DNA from: Clostridiales bacterium
GTDB lineage: Bacteria; Bacillota; Clostridia; Christensenellales; Aristaeellaceae
Assembly (NCBI GenBank): GCA_015056245.1
Contig: SVGQ01000011.1
Span: 1 to 43,467 of the forward strand
Length of the DNA: 43,467 bases
Direction of reading: 5' to 3'
Under the pieces are notes generated by a model. It saw nothing but the letters and a program-made list of their open reading frames with translations. It was not told where the DNA came from and did not search any database. This document shows positions 8,964 to 19,401 of this stretch, one piece after another (within the stretch, counting starts at the first letter, position 1; every line of letters begins with the position of its first letter). The position numbers and the translations under genes were made by a program.

Positions 8964-10058
8964 ATGGAGCTATCCATGGAGCAGCGCTGCTTGCTATGGC
9001 TTTCATCCGCAGAGATTCCCGCCTCCCGTGCAGCATCGTTGATTGCGGCATTCGGCAGCGCGCAAACCTTGTGGGAACGTTATCAAACCAGTGACTGCCC
9101 ACGGATTGTTCCCAAAAGCAAGCAGGTTCTGGATGATCTCTACAGTGATCAGAAGATGAGCGCCCTCATCAGGCAACTGGATGAAAAGCATGTGCGCCTG
9201 CTCTTTGCGGATGATCCATCCTATCCGCCCTTACTGAGGGAGATCAAGGATCCACCGTATCTGCTGTATTATGCCGGACATCTGGACTGTTTGAAGAAAC
9301 CCTGTGTTGCGATCGTCGGAACACGAACCCCCAGTGACTATGGTCGGCATATGGCAAAATCATTGGCAGCAGGATTATGCAACGCCGGTGTTACCGTAGT
9401 CAGCGGGCTGGCGAAAGGAATTGACTATGCTGCGCACACCGGAGCATTATCTGTCCAAGGCTGTACTGCAGGTATTCTGGGAAGCGGCATCAATCATCCT
9501 TATCCGTCGGAGCATACGCCCCTTTTGCGTCAGATCGCTCACAGCAAAGGGGTTGTTATCAGTGAATATCCGCTGGATGCAGCGCCGATGCCCTTTCATT
9601 TTCCGCACCGGAATCGGATTATTTCCGGCTGCTGTGTGGGAATCATCTTTGTGGAGGGGCGCATCAAAAGCGGTGGAATGCATACAGTAACCGCTGCATT
9701 GGATCAAGGGAGAGAAGTGTTCGCTGTTCCTGGTCAGACCGGCTACATCGGCGCAGAAGGGCCGTTGGCAATCATACGGGAAGGGGCAAGGCTGGTTACC
9801 AGTGCGGAAGATATTTTAGAAGACCTGGCACTGTCACCGTTGATGCCAGCAAAGGCTCCGCCCAAGCAACATCCGGATTTGTCCGACTTACAGCAGCGTA
9901 TCATACATGCGTTGCAGATCCAACCCGCGAATATCGATGAACTTTCAGTCAGTCTCAGCGTATCCCCGCAGGATATCATGACCGAAATCAGCATAATGGA
10001 AATCACCGGACTGATTCACAGGGAGGCTGGCAACAACTTTTCCCTGTCCCATCAGTAA
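8964..10058 (+). CDS. dprA: DNA processing protein DprA (Smf)
   Basis: The product is 364 aa. An N-terminal helical domain precedes the extended Rossmann fold that binds single-stranded DNA, seen as VAIVGTRTPSDYGRHMA and VVSGLAKGIDYAAHTGAL. Further family motifs are FPHRNRIISG and DQGREVFAVPG. A C-terminal winged-helix-like (DML1) domain occupies about residues 300-364. DprA loads RecA on incoming single-stranded DNA during transformation. The start at 8964 is chosen because GGAGGGG (8952-8958) precedes it; the frame upstream runs through the inverted repeat. The gene has its own promoter at 8806-8834 and leads into topA after a 19-base gap. Confidence 0.96.
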   Translation: MELSMEQRCLLWLSSAEIPASRAASLIAAFGSAQTLWERYQTSDCPRIVPKSKQVLDDLYSDQKMSALIRQLDEKHVRLLFADDPSYPPLLREIKDPPYLLYYAGHLDCLKKPCVAIVGTRTPSDYGRHMAKSLAAGLCNAGVTVVSGLAKGIDYAAHTGALSVQGCTAGILGSGINHPYPSEHTPLLRQIAHSKGVVISEYPLDAAPMPFHFPHRNRIISGCCVGIIFVEGRIKSGGMHTVTAALDQGREVFAVPGQTGYIGAEGPLAIIREGARLVTSAEDILEDLALSPLMPAKAPPKQHPDLSDLQQRIIHALQIQPANIDELSVSLSVSPQDIMTEISIMEITGLIHREAGNNFSLSHQ

Positions 10059-10077
10059 CCGAACAGGAGGGTATCAT

Positions 10078-12207
10078 ATGGCAGCTACTCAGTCGCCCAA
10101 ACTGGTGATCGTGGAATCCCCGGCAAAGGCCAAAACCATCGAAAAATTCCTCGGCAGAGGATATCATGTGGAAGCCTCTCAGGGGCATGTGCGGGATTTG
10201 CCGAAGTCCCAGCTTGGTATTGATACAGACAGCGATTTCGAGCCCAAGTATATTACCATTCGTGGCCGCGGAAAGATTCTCGCCAAGATTCGCAAGGAAG
10301 CAAAAGCTGCTTCCAAGATCTATCTGGCAACAGACCCTGACCGCGAAGGCGAGGCTATTTCCTGGCATCTTGCCAATCTGTTGGAGATCGACCCCAGCAA
10401 GGCATGCCGTATCGAGTTCAATGAAATTACCAAAAAAGCCGTCAAGGAAGCCATTGAGCATCCCCGTGCCATTGATATGGACCGGGTGGATGCTCAGCAG
10501 GCACGCCGCGCGCTGGACCGTCTTGTGGGCTATAAGATCAGTCCGCTGCTTTGGGCCAAGATCAAAAAAGGTCTTTCTGCCGGTCGTGTGCAGAGCGTTG
10601 CTACCCGTTTGGTGGTGGAGAGGGAAAGAGAGATCGAAGCCTTTATTCCCGAAGAGTACTGGGATGTGACCGCCACCTTCTCTGCTCCCACCCAGAAAGG
10701 CCGAAAGATCAGTTGCGAAGCCAAGCTGGTCAGTCTGGACGGTAAAAAGGCCGTGATCACCAACGAGCAGGAAGCTGCTACAGCAAAGCGTCGGATTCTG
10801 GCTTCCAAATTTTCCGTTCAGGGAATCAAGACCGGCGACAAGCTGAAAAAGCCACAGCCGCCGTTCACCACCTCCAGCCTGCAGCAAGAGGCCAGCCGCA
10901 AATTGAATTTCTCCACCGCAAAGACCATGCAGGTGGTTCAGCAGCTCTACGAAGGTATTGATCTAGGCAAAGCTGGTACTGTGGGTCTTGTCACCTATAT
11001 CCGTACCGACAGCGTGCGCGTTTCCGACGAGGCGCTGGCAGCCGCCCGCAATGCGATCACCACCCAGTTCGGTCCGGAATACTGTCCTGAAAAGCCAAAC
11101 ATCTATAAAGGCCGCAAGAACGCACAGGATGCGCACGAAGCTATCCGTCCCACCTACATGGAGTACACCCCTGAGCAGGTGAAGGAACATCTGACCCGTG
11201 AACAATTCAACCTGTACCGGCTCATCTATACCCGTTTTTTGGCAAGCCAGATGAAACCGGCAGCCTTCCGCACAATGAGTGTTGATATCTGCTCACCAAA
11301 GATCACCATGCGCTACTACGGTGAGCATATGTATTTCGCTGGTTATCGGGCTGTGTACACCGAAAGCACGGATGATGAACAAGAGACCAAAGAGAGCATT
11401 CTGCCGGTGCTGCAGGAAAACGATCCTATTGCGTTTTCTTCCGTCGATACCCTCCAGCACTTTACGCAGCCTCCGGCCCGCTATACAGAAGCCTCTCTTG
11501 TACGTACACTGGAAGAAAAGGGAATCGGTCGTCCCAGCACATATGCGCCCACCATTACAACCATTATCTCCCGCGGTTACGTATCCCGTGAAAAGAAACG
11601 CTTGTATCCCACGGAACTTGGCTGCATGGTAACGGATATGATGATGGAGTACTTCACGGATATCGTGGATGTAGAGTTCACCGCCCAGCTGGAAGAAAAG
11701 CTGGATGCCATTGAAGAGGGCAGCTCTGAGTGGAAACAGATCCTCCGGGATTTCTATCCTGACTTTGCCAAGACGCTGGAGCGCGCCGAAAGCAAGATCG
11801 AAAAAATCCAGGTCAAGGACGAAGTCAGTGATGTACCCTGCGAAAAATGCGGAGCGATGATGGTTTACAAAATGGGTCGTTTCGGCAAGTTCCTGGCTTG
11901 TCCCAATTTCCCGGATTGCCGCAATGCCAAGCCCATCATCACTTATATCAAAGCCAAATGTCCCAAGTGCGGCAGCCGTCTGATGGAGAAAACCAGCAAG
12001 AAGAACCGCAAGTTCTATGGCTGCGAAAAGTATCCAGAATGCGATTTTGTCAGTTGGGAGATGCCCATCACCGATAACTGTCCCCAGTGTGGCAGCTATA
12101 TGGTGGAAAAACGCGGCAAGCATGGTGAGAAGATCCATCTGTGTGCCAATGAGAAATGCCGCTGCAAGGTAACGGTCAAAGACGAGGAAAAGGAGCAGGA
12201 GGAATGA
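10078..12207 (+). CDS. topA: DNA topoisomerase I (type IA)
   Basis: The product is 709 aa. It relaxes negatively supercoiled DNA through a 5'-phosphotyrosine intermediate. The N-terminal Toprim domain starts [18 protein letters not shown] and carries the metal-binding [12 protein letters not shown] (about 85-96). The active-site tyrosine is in TYIRTDSVR (about residue 306). [12 protein letters not shown] is a conserved core motif. Three Cys4 zinc-ribbon repeats complete the C-terminus (CEKCG...CPNFPDC; CPKCG...CEKYPEC; CPQCG...CANEKC), as in many Firmicute enzymes. ATG follows AGGAGGG. Its stop overlaps the trmFO start (ATGA). The dprA-topA-trmFO order is the conserved Firmicute one. Confidence 0.98.
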   Translation: MAATQSPKLVIVESPAKAKTIEKFLGRGYHVEASQGHVRDLPKSQLGIDTDSDFEPKYITIRGRGKILAKIRKEAKAASKIYLATDPDREGEAISWHLANLLEIDPSKACRIEFNEITKKAVKEAIEHPRAIDMDRVDAQQARRALDRLVGYKISPLLWAKIKKGLSAGRVQSVATRLVVEREREIEAFIPEEYWDVTATFSAPTQKGRKISCEAKLVSLDGKKAVITNEQEAATAKRRILASKFSVQGIKTGDKLKKPQPPFTTSSLQQEASRKLNFSTAKTMQVVQQLYEGIDLGKAGTVGLVTYIRTDSVRVSDEALAAARNAITTQFGPEYCPEKPNIYKGRKNAQDAHEAIRPTYMEYTPEQVKEHLTREQFNLYRLIYTRFLASQMKPAAFRTMSVDICSPKITMRYYGEHMYFAGYRAVYTESTDDEQETKESILPVLQENDPIAFSSVDTLQHFTQPPARYTEASLVRTLEEKGIGRPSTYAPTITTIISRGYVSREKKRLYPTELGCMVTDMMMEYFTDIVDVEFTAQLEEKLDAIEEGSSEWKQILRDFYPDFAKTLERAESKIEKIQVKDEVSDVPCEKCGAMMVYKMGRFGKFLACPNFPDCRNAKPIITYIKAKCPKCGSRLMEKTSKKNRKFYGCEKYPECDFVSWEMPITDNCPQCGSYMVEKRGKHGEKIHLCANEKCRCKVTVKDEEKEQEE

Positions 12208-13541
12208 ATGTAACCATCATCGGTGCAGGACTGGCGGGATGCGAGGCTGCATGGCAGCTGGCAAAACGCGGAATTCCCGTTACCCTGTACGAAATGAAAC
12301 CCCAGAAAAAATCCCCTGCCCATACCAGCGATACCATGGCAGAGCTGGTTTGCAGCAACAGCTTGCGTTCCAACCGCCTTTCCAACGCTGTTGGCTTGCT
12401 CAAGGAAGAAATGCGCAGGCTGGATTCCGTCATTATGGCAGCCGCAGATGAGAATGCTGTTCCCGCAGGCGGTGCGTTGGCGGTGGATCGTCATGCATTC
12501 TCCAAAAGTGTGGATCAGCGCATCCGCAACCATCCCCTTATCACAGTCATTGAAGAAGAAGTAACCCAGATCCCTTCCGAGGGGGAAGTGATCATTGCTA
12601 CCGGTCCGCTGACCAGCGATGCCTTCAGCGAAGCAATTGCCGGAATCGAAGGTTTGTCCACACTGCATTTCTACGATGCTGCAGCCCCCATTGTTACGGC
12701 TGATAGTCTGGATATGACCAAGGTATTTCGCATGAGCCGGTATGAACGGGGAGACGATTATCTCAACTGCCCTATGAATCAGGAAGAGTACATGGCGTTC
12801 TGTCATGCATTGCAAACTGCAGAAACGGCTCCTGTGCACGGTTTTGAAGAAAAGTCGGTTTTCGAGGGCTGTATGCCCATTGAAAGCATGGCAAAGCGCG
12901 GCGATATGGTCATGGCTTTCGGGCCTTTGAAGCCAGTGGGCCTGAAGGATCCCCGCACAGGCAAGGAACCCTTTGCTGTGGTTCAGCTGCGTTGTGAAAA
13001 TCTGGAGGGCACACTGTATAATCTGGTAGGCTTCCAGACCCGCCTGATGTTCCCGGAGCAACGCAGAGTGTTCGGTATGATTCCCGGGCTTGAAAATGCC
13101 GAATTTGCCCGTTACGGAGTCATGCACCGCAATACGTTCCTAAATAGCCCTGGCGTATTGGATTCCACCTATCGGATGCTCGCTCAGCCACGCATCGCTT
13201 TTGCAGGACAGATCACTGGCGTGGAAGGCTATGTGGAAAGCGCTGCCAGCGGTCTTTTGTGCGGTATTGCCACCGCATACCGCATTGCAGGCAAAGCAGC
13301 GCCTCACTTCAGCGGCAAAACCGCCATTGGCGCTATGGGTCGCTACATAAGCACGCCCAATAAGCGTTTCCAGCCTATGAACTGTGCGTTTGGACTGATC
13401 GATCAGTTGGAAGTCAAGCCCGGTGAAAAGCGTATTCGCAACAAAGTACTTCGTTATGAAGCCATCGCTCAGCGGGCATTGGAAGAGATCGACGCGATCG
13501 CTCAACAAATGAAAACTGAGTGGGAGAACAGGGAGGAATGA
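12204..13541 (+). CDS. trmFO: Methylenetetrahydrofolate--tRNA-(uracil-5-)-methyltransferase TrmFO
   Basis: The product is 445 aa. It makes 5-methyluridine at position 54 of tRNA using methylenetetrahydrofolate and FADH2. The FAD-binding [14 protein letters not shown] begins at about residue 7. The conserved [11 protein letters not shown] (Cys50) and VFEGCMPIE cysteines correspond to the two catalytic cysteines described for the Bacillus enzyme. The end of the protein has the family motif NCAFGLI. The start at 12204 lies in an ATGA overlap with topA and is preceded by AGGAGG. It sits where trmFO/gid usually sits, but the next gene is not xerC as in many Firmicutes. Confidence 0.97.
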   Translation: MNVTIIGAGLAGCEAAWQLAKRGIPVTLYEMKPQKKSPAHTSDTMAELVCSNSLRSNRLSNAVGLLKEEMRRLDSVIMAAADENAVPAGGALAVDRHAFSKSVDQRIRNHPLITVIEEEVTQIPSEGEVIIATGPLTSDAFSEAIAGIEGLSTLHFYDAAAPIVTADSLDMTKVFRMSRYERGDDYLNCPMNQEEYMAFCHALQTAETAPVHGFEEKSVFEGCMPIESMAKRGDMVMAFGPLKPVGLKDPRTGKEPFAVVQLRCENLEGTLYNLVGFQTRLMFPEQRRVFGMIPGLENAEFARYGVMHRNTFLNSPGVLDSTYRMLAQPRIAFAGQITGVEGYVESAASGLLCGIATAYRIAGKAAPHFSGKTAIGAMGRYISTPNKRFQPMNCAFGLIDQLEVKPGEKRIRNKVLRYEAIAQRALEEIDAIAQQMKTEWENREE

Positions 13542-13543
13542 CC

Positions 13544-14950
13544 ATGAAACGCTATATCGCTCTTTTGTTGGCAGTGACTATGCTGTTTGCTCTGCCTGTA
13601 CAGGCCATGGCCAAGTCCAAAAAGATGGAGGCCGATGTTCCTGTCTGGACAGAAGAGACTGTACGCCAGTATATTACAGATTATGTAGAAGGCGGTCACA
13701 TGGATACGCTCTACAGCTATTATGATTTGCAGATTCGGCGCTATATGCCCGAGTCTGCTTATGAAAAGCTGCTGACAGAACTGGAATGGATGACCGGTGA
13801 TTTCATCTGCCTTGGAGAATACTCCAGCTTTGAAGATCAGGTGCGCGTCAGCGGCAACAACCGCATTCCCGTCAAAACCCATGTGATTCATATGCACATG
13901 GAGAAAAATGATCTGGAAGTATACTTCACCCATAAGAACTTTGAAGATGACTGGGAAGTGATGTCCTTCGAATTCGTCCCGGCAGCGAAAAAGGATGTGG
14001 ATACCGGCTTCGCAGTTGATTCACAGCCTCAGGCTGAAGATGCCTTTGTGGAAAGCGCTGCTGTGGTCAACGAAGGAACCGACCTTGCACTTGATGCAAT
14101 CATTACGCTGCCCGCCAATTTGATGGACGGCGAAAAGGTGCCTGCCTGCGTATTGATCCATGATGCAGGCGCATTGGACAAAAACGCATCCGTTGGCGCT
14201 ACCCGGTTCTTTGAACACCTTGCGCAGGAATTGGCAGATACAGGGATTGCCAGTATCCGCTATGACAAGCGCACTTTTGTCTACGGTGAACAGGCTGACA
14301 TGACGGTCTATGATGAGGTAGTGGCGGATGCAGTGGCTGCTGCTAAACTGCTGGCTGAAAACACTGCTATCGACAGTGACCGCATTTTCGTGATTGGTCA
14401 CGGGTTTGGCGCCTTGGTTTCGCCCTATATCGCCTCTGAATCCAATGGCTTGATCAGCGGCATGGTTCTCATTGGCAGCCGTCCGGAAAGCTATGCACGC
14501 CAGCTGATGGAAACCACTGATCTGTCCGGCCTTTCCAGAGATGAAGCCAGTGATTTGAACGAGTTTATCCGCAATCTGCGCCGTCAGAGCGAAGAAGACG
14601 CCCGTTCCATCGAGATGTTCGGACGCAGCGGTTACTATTTCTGGGATATGGAACAGCATAACCACGTTTCGCTCATCATGAATCTGGAACTGCCCACGTA
14701 TGTAGTTCAGGGACGAAACGACGGTGAAGTTTCTGAAAACGATGGCTGGCGTGCCTGGGCAGAAGAATTGAAGCATTACGGCGAATTTGTGGATTATCAG
14801 TCGTACCGCGGTCTCAACCATATGCTGGCGAATGATCTGAGCGTGGACGAAAACGGTCAGCCTCAGTATCTGGTTGATGCAGGAATCGAAGTAACTGCCG
14901 TACGCGATATTGCACAATGGATTCTGAGCCGGCAGGAGGTGGCACAATGA
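13544..14950 (+). CDS. Secreted DUF3887-like plus alpha/beta-hydrolase-like protein, probable loss of nucleophile
   Basis: The product is 468 aa. A signal peptide (about 1-24, LPVQAMA cleavage) is followed by a DUF3887-like N-terminal domain (about 40-150) and an alpha/beta-hydrolase fold (about 165-465). In the hydrolase domain the nucleophile elbow reads GHGFGA: the codon at 14402-14404 is GGG, so Gly287 occupies the place of the usual Ser. A candidate acid (GRNDGE) and the C-terminal His ([10 protein letters not shown]) are kept. Either the protein is not a serine hydrolase or the nucleophile differs. The start at 13544 is preferred to ATG 13538 because GGGAGGA ends at 13537. The gene occupies the slot between trmFO and hslV where xerC/codV is usual, and its stop overlaps hslV by 4 bases. 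Confidence 0.82.
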   Translation: MKRYIALLLAVTMLFALPVQAMAKSKKMEADVPVWTEETVRQYITDYVEGGHMDTLYSYYDLQIRRYMPESAYEKLLTELEWMTGDFICLGEYSSFEDQVRVSGNNRIPVKTHVIHMHMEKNDLEVYFTHKNFEDDWEVMSFEFVPAAKKDVDTGFAVDSQPQAEDAFVESAAVVNEGTDLALDAIITLPANLMDGEKVPACVLIHDAGALDKNASVGATRFFEHLAQELADTGIASIRYDKRTFVYGEQADMTVYDEVVADAVAAAKLLAENTAIDSDRIFVIGHGFGALVSPYIASESNGLISGMVLIGSRPESYARQLMETTDLSGLSRDEASDLNEFIRNLRRQSEEDARSIEMFGRSGYYFWDMEQHNHVSLIMNLELPTYVVQGRNDGEVSENDGWRAWAEELKHYGEFVDYQSYRGLNHMLANDLSVDENGQPQYLVDAGIEVTAVRDIAQWILSRQEVAQ

Positions 14951-15477
14951 AGTTTATGGGTACCACCATCTGTGCTGTGCGCAGAGGTAATCAGGTAGCG
15001 ATTGCGGGCGATGGTCAGGTAACCATGGGGGAGAGCACTGTATTCAAATCCACCGCCAAGAAAGTACGCCGGATCTACAACGGACAGGTCGTGCTTGGTT
15101 TTGCTGGATCTGTGGCTGATGCCTTCACCCTTTGTGAACGTTTTGAAGAAAAACTGACCCAATGCGGCGGCAATCTGGAAAGAGCTGCTGTTTTGCTGGC
15201 CCAGGAATGGCGCAGCGATCAGGCACGGAAACTGGAAAGCATGATGATCGTTGCGGACAAACACAGCATGCTGGTGCTCAGCGGTACTGGCGAAGTGATG
15301 GATCCGGATGGCGGCGTGGCTGCCATCGGTTCCGGCGGCAACTATGCGCTGGCTGCAGCCCGTGCTTTGGTGGAAAACACCGATCTGTCTGCCGAGGAGA
15401 TCGCCGTTAAAGCTTTGGAAGTAGCTGCTTCCATCTGTGTATATACCAACGATCATATTTCTGTGGAAACCATTTAG
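14947..15477 (+). CDS. hslV: ATP-dependent protease proteolytic subunit HslV
   Basis: The product is 176 aa. It is the proteasome-like threonine peptidase of the HslVU (ClpQY) complex and forms double hexameric rings in the cytosol. The N-terminal region [13 protein letters not shown] should be trimmed so that the first Thr (residue 6) becomes the catalytic nucleophile. The [10 protein letters not shown] motif and Lys of AKKVRR are conserved. ATG 14947 has AGGAGG at 14934-14939; an in-frame ATG at 14956 could also serve. The gene overlaps the upstream hydrolase by ATGA and leads into hslU after 10 bases. Confidence 0.96.
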   Translation: MKFMGTTICAVRRGNQVAIAGDGQVTMGESTVFKSTAKKVRRIYNGQVVLGFAGSVADAFTLCERFEEKLTQCGGNLERAAVLLAQEWRSDQARKLESMMIVADKHSMLVLSGTGEVMDPDGGVAAIGSGGNYALAAARALVENTDLSAEEIAVKALEVAASICVYTNDHISVETI

Positions 15478-15487
15478 GAGGTACTCC

Positions 15488-16858
15488 ATGAAGGAATTGA
15501 CCCCCAGAGAAATTATGCATGAGCTGGACCGCTTTATTGTTGGTCAGCAAGATGCCAAGCGGGCGGTTGCCATCGCGCTTCGCAACCGCTATCGCCGTTC
15601 CAAGCTGGATGAAGCCATGCGCAGCGAGATCAGCCCCAAGAATATTCTGATGATCGGACCCACGGGTGTGGGTAAAACAGAGATCGCGCGCCGCCTTGCC
15701 AAGCTGGTTAAGGCTCCCTTTGTAAAGGTGGAAGCCACAAAGTTTACCGAAGTGGGCTATGTGGGCCGCGATGTGGAGAGTATCATCCGGGATCTGATGG
15801 AAAACGCCATCCGCATGGTGCGGGGCGAGCGCATGGAGCAGGTAAAAACACGTGCGGCGGTGCTGGCGGAGGATCGTTTGGTCAATCTGCTGGTCAATCC
15901 GCCTAAGAAAAACAACAACAGCAATCCCTTTGAATTCCTGATGGGCGGCAAAAAGGAGCCTGAACCTACGCAGGCAGAACAGGCGCAGCTGGCTGTACGC
16001 CGGGATGAACTGCTCAAGCAGCTTCGGGAAGGCCAGCTGGAAGAACGTGAGATCGAAGTAGAAGTGGAAGACAGCATGCCCGAACTGGAGCTGGGCGGCA
16101 GTTCCATCAAATTGGGTGACATGATGGGCGGTATGATGCCCAAGAAAACCAAGATCCGTCGCGTGAAAGTGAAGGAAGCACGGAAGATCCTTCTGGAAGA
16201 AGAATCCGACAAGCTGATCGATGAAGATGAAGTAAGAGAAGAAGCTGTACGCCGTGCCGAGCAACAGGGCATCGTTTTCATTGATGAAATCGACAAAGTG
16301 GCAGGCCGTTCTGCTGGCGGTCATGGCCCCGATGTGAGCCGCGAAGGTGTACAGCGGGATATTCTGCCTATTGTGGAAGGCAGCACGGTCAACACTAAGT
16401 ACGGCGCTGTGCGCACGGATTACATGCTGTTTATTGCAGCAGGTGCATTCCATGTTGCCAAGGTAACGGATCTGATTCCGGAATTGCAAGGCCGTTTCCC
16501 GGTGCATGTCAACTTGAAAAGCCTCACCAAGGATGATTTCAAGGCCATTCTGACCCAGCCGGAAAACGCCCTGACCCGCCAGTACGAAGCCTTGCTGGCA
16601 GTGGATAAAGTATTCATTTCCTTTGAGGACAGCGCCATTGATGCCATCGCCAACGCCGCCTATGTACTTAATGAAACCAAGGAGGATATTGGTGCGCGCC
16701 GCCTCCATGCAGTGTTTGAAAAGCTTCTGGAGGACATAAGCTTCAATGCCGGCGGCGACGAGATGCCCAATGTGTATCTGAACATCAATGGAGACTATGT
16801 GATCGACCATCTTGGCCCGGATGAGGTTACGATGGATATGAAGCGCTATATTCTGTAA
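15488..16858 (+). CDS. hslU: ATP-dependent protease ATPase subunit HslU
   Basis: The product is 456 aa. It is the AAA+ unfoldase that feeds substrates to HslV. Walker A is GPTGVGKTEIARRLA (about residue 57), the pore loop is GYVGRDVES, and Walker B is IVFIDEIDK (about 261). The charged intermediate (I) domain lies between about 110 and 245 and includes the EEREIEVEVED stretch. Sensor 2 is IGARRLHAVFEKLLEDISF. GGAGGT precedes ATG 15488. In Bacillus the next gene is codY; here it is an amidohydrolase. Confidence 0.97.
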   Translation: MKELTPREIMHELDRFIVGQQDAKRAVAIALRNRYRRSKLDEAMRSEISPKNILMIGPTGVGKTEIARRLAKLVKAPFVKVEATKFTEVGYVGRDVESIIRDLMENAIRMVRGERMEQVKTRAAVLAEDRLVNLLVNPPKKNNNSNPFEFLMGGKKEPEPTQAEQAQLAVRRDELLKQLREGQLEEREIEVEVEDSMPELELGGSSIKLGDMMGGMMPKKTKIRRVKVKEARKILLEEESDKLIDEDEVREEAVRRAEQQGIVFIDEIDKVAGRSAGGHGPDVSREGVQRDILPIVEGSTVNTKYGAVRTDYMLFIAAGAFHVAKVTDLIPELQGRFPVHVNLKSLTKDDFKAILTQPENALTRQYEALLAVDKVFISFEDSAIDAIANAAYVLNETKEDIGARRLHAVFEKLLEDISFNAGGDEMPNVYLNINGDYVIDHLGPDEVTMDMKRYIL

Positions 16859-16880
16859 ACGCCACAAAGGAGGGATTTGG

Positions 16881-18194
16881 ATGCGCACTCTGCTCACCAA
16901 CATCAATATGACCCCCGGTGTTACCAACGAAAGCACCATTCCTTTTATCTATGATGCGGAAATTCAGATTGACGGACAGCGTATCGTCTATGCCGGTCCC
17001 AAGGCAAATGCCCCCCGTTTTGAGGCTGACAAGGTGATCGATGGGGAAGGCTCGCTGGCGATGCCCGGTCTTTGCAATCTGCACACTCATACGCCCATGA
17101 CCATGATGCGCAGTGCGGGCAGTGATCTGCCTTTGGAGCGCTGGCTTAACGAGGTGGTCTGGCCCATCGAAAAATTCCTGACGGATGAATCCGTCAAAGC
17201 TGGCAGCGATCTGGGGATTCTGGAGATGCTCCGTTGCGGCACCACCTCCTTCAACGATATGTATTTCCGTATGGATCGTCTGGCAGAGAGCGTAGTAGAC
17301 AGCGGCATTCGTGCTATGCTGGGCTATGGCGTAATCGATTTTGATGGCAGCTGTGCAGATCTGGAACCCGGCATCGAGTTTGCCATGAAATGGCAGCATG
17401 CAGCTAATGACCGTATCCGGGTCAACATCGCGCCTCACAGCGAAGCCGCCACTACCGAGATCCTGCTGCTGAAGGCAAAGGATGTTGCTGAAGAAATGCA
17501 GGTTCCGCTGCACATCCACATTTGCGAAACCAGTCTGGACCGTACCGGCTGTATTGACCGGCACGGCATTACACCAGCTGTTTATCTGGAAAAGCTGGGC
17601 TTGCTGGATGTGCCCATGATCGCTGCTCACTGCGTATGGATGGATGACAATGACATCGATATCTTTGCCAAGCACGGCGTATTCATTGCTCACAATCCAG
17701 TCAGCAACCTGAAGCTTGCCAGCGGTATCGCACCCATTGCCAAGATGCTGAATGCTGGCTGTAACGTGACCCTTGGCACCGATGGCGTTGCCAGCAACAA
17801 CAACCTGAACCTGTGGGAAGAAATCAAATTGATGCCCATGCTGCAAAAGGGTACGCTGCTGGATCCCACTGTGGTAAGTCCTGCGCAAACATTGGCTGCT
17901 GCCACCAGCGTTGGCGCAAAAGCGCTGGGGTATGACGATCTGGGATTGCTCAAGCCTGGCTATCTGGCTGATATCATTCTGGTGGATGCAGGCGATATGA
18001 ACATGTGCCCCTCCTCCGAGATGGAAGGTAACCTGATCTATGCAGTGGAGTCCCGCAATGTAAAAATGACCATGGTGGATGGTAAAGTGTTGTATCACAA
18101 CGGTCAGTTCCTCACCATGGATGCAAAGAAAGTGATAGAGACTGCCCACAAAGAAGCTCATGCACTGATGACAAGAGCAGGAAGAGCGAAGTGA
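16881..18194 (+). CDS. mtaD: 5-methylthioadenosine/S-adenosylhomocysteine deaminase-type amidohydrolase
   Basis: The product is 437 aa. It belongs to the TRZ/ATZ-like branch of the amidohydrolase superfamily, which in this subgroup deaminates MTA and SAH to the inosyl compounds. Metal ligands are visible: HTH in NLHTHTPMTMMRS (about 68-70), His in HIHICET, His in IAAHCVWM and Asp in TLGTDGVASNN. Other family features are PLERWL and HNPVSNLKLASG. ATG 16881 is preceded by AAAGGAGGG. It follows hslU by 22 bases and precedes the glycosyltransferase genes by 4 bases, so it is probably in the same transcript. Other amine-hydrolysing substrates are possible from sequence alone. Confidence 0.87.
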   Translation: MRTLLTNINMTPGVTNESTIPFIYDAEIQIDGQRIVYAGPKANAPRFEADKVIDGEGSLAMPGLCNLHTHTPMTMMRSAGSDLPLERWLNEVVWPIEKFLTDESVKAGSDLGILEMLRCGTTSFNDMYFRMDRLAESVVDSGIRAMLGYGVIDFDGSCADLEPGIEFAMKWQHAANDRIRVNIAPHSEAATTEILLLKAKDVAEEMQVPLHIHICETSLDRTGCIDRHGITPAVYLEKLGLLDVPMIAAHCVWMDDNDIDIFAKHGVFIAHNPVSNLKLASGIAPIAKMLNAGCNVTLGTDGVASNNNLNLWEEIKLMPMLQKGTLLDPTVVSPAQTLAAATSVGAKALGYDDLGLLKPGYLADIILVDAGDMNMCPSSEMEGNLIYAVESRNVKMTMVDGKVLYHNGQFLTMDAKKVIETAHKEAHALMTRAGRAK

Positions 18195-18198
18195 TCCT

Positions 18199-19398
18199 AT
18201 GAAAATTCTGGAAGTCAATCAGCATTACTGGCCGGAGAATTTCCGCATAACAGAGATTTGTGAAACTTTGGCTGAGCGTGGGCACGATGTAACCGCGCTG
18301 GTGGGATTGCCGAATTATCCCACCGGTGTGGTGCCCAAAGAGTACAAATGGTTCCGCAACCGAAAGCAGGAACGCAATGGCGTTCATATTCGCCGTTGCT
18401 TCGAGATCGGACGCAAGCCTGGAAAAATCGGTCTTGCGATCAATTATGTCAGTTTCACCCTTTCCTGCACACTCAAAGCGCTGCTGATGAAGAAGGATTT
18501 CGATGTGATCTATTCCTTCTCTACTTCTCCTGTGCTGATGAGTCTGCCGGGCGCTATTTTAAAGCGGATTACCGGCAAACCGCTGGTGATCTATGTATTG
18601 GACCTGTGGCCTCATTGTCTGGCGATCATGAACATTCCAGCAGAATCCCGGTTCTACAAGTTCATGGGCAAAGTGAGTAAGTGGATCTATGAGCAAGCGG
18701 ATGTGCTTCTCTACTCCTCCAAGCGTTTTCAAAAGAAAATGCTGGATGCGCATGGTATTCAGATGCCTGATGAGCACTACCTGCCCCAATTCGCTGATGA
18801 TATTTTTGAAAATGCATTGCCCAGCAAGACCTTTGATGGTACCTATCATCTGGTCTTTGCAGGTAATGTGGGCAAGGTTCAGGGAATGGATGTACTCATG
18901 AAAGCCGCAGCTGCTTTGAAGGATGAGCCCATTCACTGGCACATCGTAGGCGATGGTTCCTATCTGGAGGATTGCAAGGCTTTGGCCCGGGAATTGACGG
19001 TTGAGGACCGTATCACATTCCATGGGCGCAAACCTCTGGAAGAGATGCTCAAGTATTATGCTATGGCTGACGCAATGCTCGTCAGCATGAGCGATAACAT
19101 CAGCATTAACGATACCCTTCCCGGCAAGGTGCAAAGCTATATGGCGGTCGGTAAGCCCATTCTTGGTACTGCTGGCGGCGAGACCATCTATGCCATCGAA
19201 ACGGCTGAATGCGGCTATTGCACCCCTGCAGACGATACGGAAGCCTTTGTGGCTGCCGTTCGCAAGTTCATCAGTGAGCCGGAAAATCACCAGAAGATGG
19301 GGGAGAATGGGCAGAAGTACTACAATGCCCACTTCACCAAAAAGTATCATATGGACAAGCTCGAACAGCTTTTCCGCGCCCTCACCGGGAAGGAGTAA
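18199..19398 (+). CDS. GT4-type glycosyltransferase (WbuB-like)
   Basis: The product is 399 aa with a GT-B fold. The N-terminal acceptor domain begins MKILEVNQHYWPENFRITEIC, characteristic of WbuB-like enzymes of O-antigen, capsule and exopolysaccharide synthesis. The C-terminal nucleotide-sugar domain starts at about residue 215 (YHLVFAGNVGKVQGMDVL) and includes HIVGDGSYLEDC and LPGKVQSYMAVGKPILG. It is probably cytosolic or membrane-associated and adds a sugar to a lipid-linked or surface glycan. It is the first of three consecutive glycosyltransferase genes separated by 3 bases or less. Donor and acceptor are unknown. Confidence 0.88.
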   Translation: MKILEVNQHYWPENFRITEICETLAERGHDVTALVGLPNYPTGVVPKEYKWFRNRKQERNGVHIRRCFEIGRKPGKIGLAINYVSFTLSCTLKALLMKKDFDVIYSFSTSPVLMSLPGAILKRITGKPLVIYVLDLWPHCLAIMNIPAESRFYKFMGKVSKWIYEQADVLLYSSKRFQKKMLDAHGIQMPDEHYLPQFADDIFENALPSKTFDGTYHLVFAGNVGKVQGMDVLMKAAAALKDEPIHWHIVGDGSYLEDCKALARELTVEDRITFHGRKPLEEMLKYYAMADAMLVSMSDNISINDTLPGKVQSYMAVGKPILGTAGGETIYAIETAECGYCTPADDTEAFVAAVRKFISEPENHQKMGENGQKYYNAHFTKKYHMDKLEQLFRALTGKE

Positions 19399-19401
19399 AC
19401 C

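Noticed and set aside
15407..16939. 510-codon - strand open frame opposite hslU
   Set aside because: Shadow of hslU, whose AAA+ motifs are unambiguous.
16827..18218. 463-codon - strand open frame opposite the amidohydrolase gene
   Set aside because: Shadow of a gene with clear metal-ligand motifs; no ribosome binding site.
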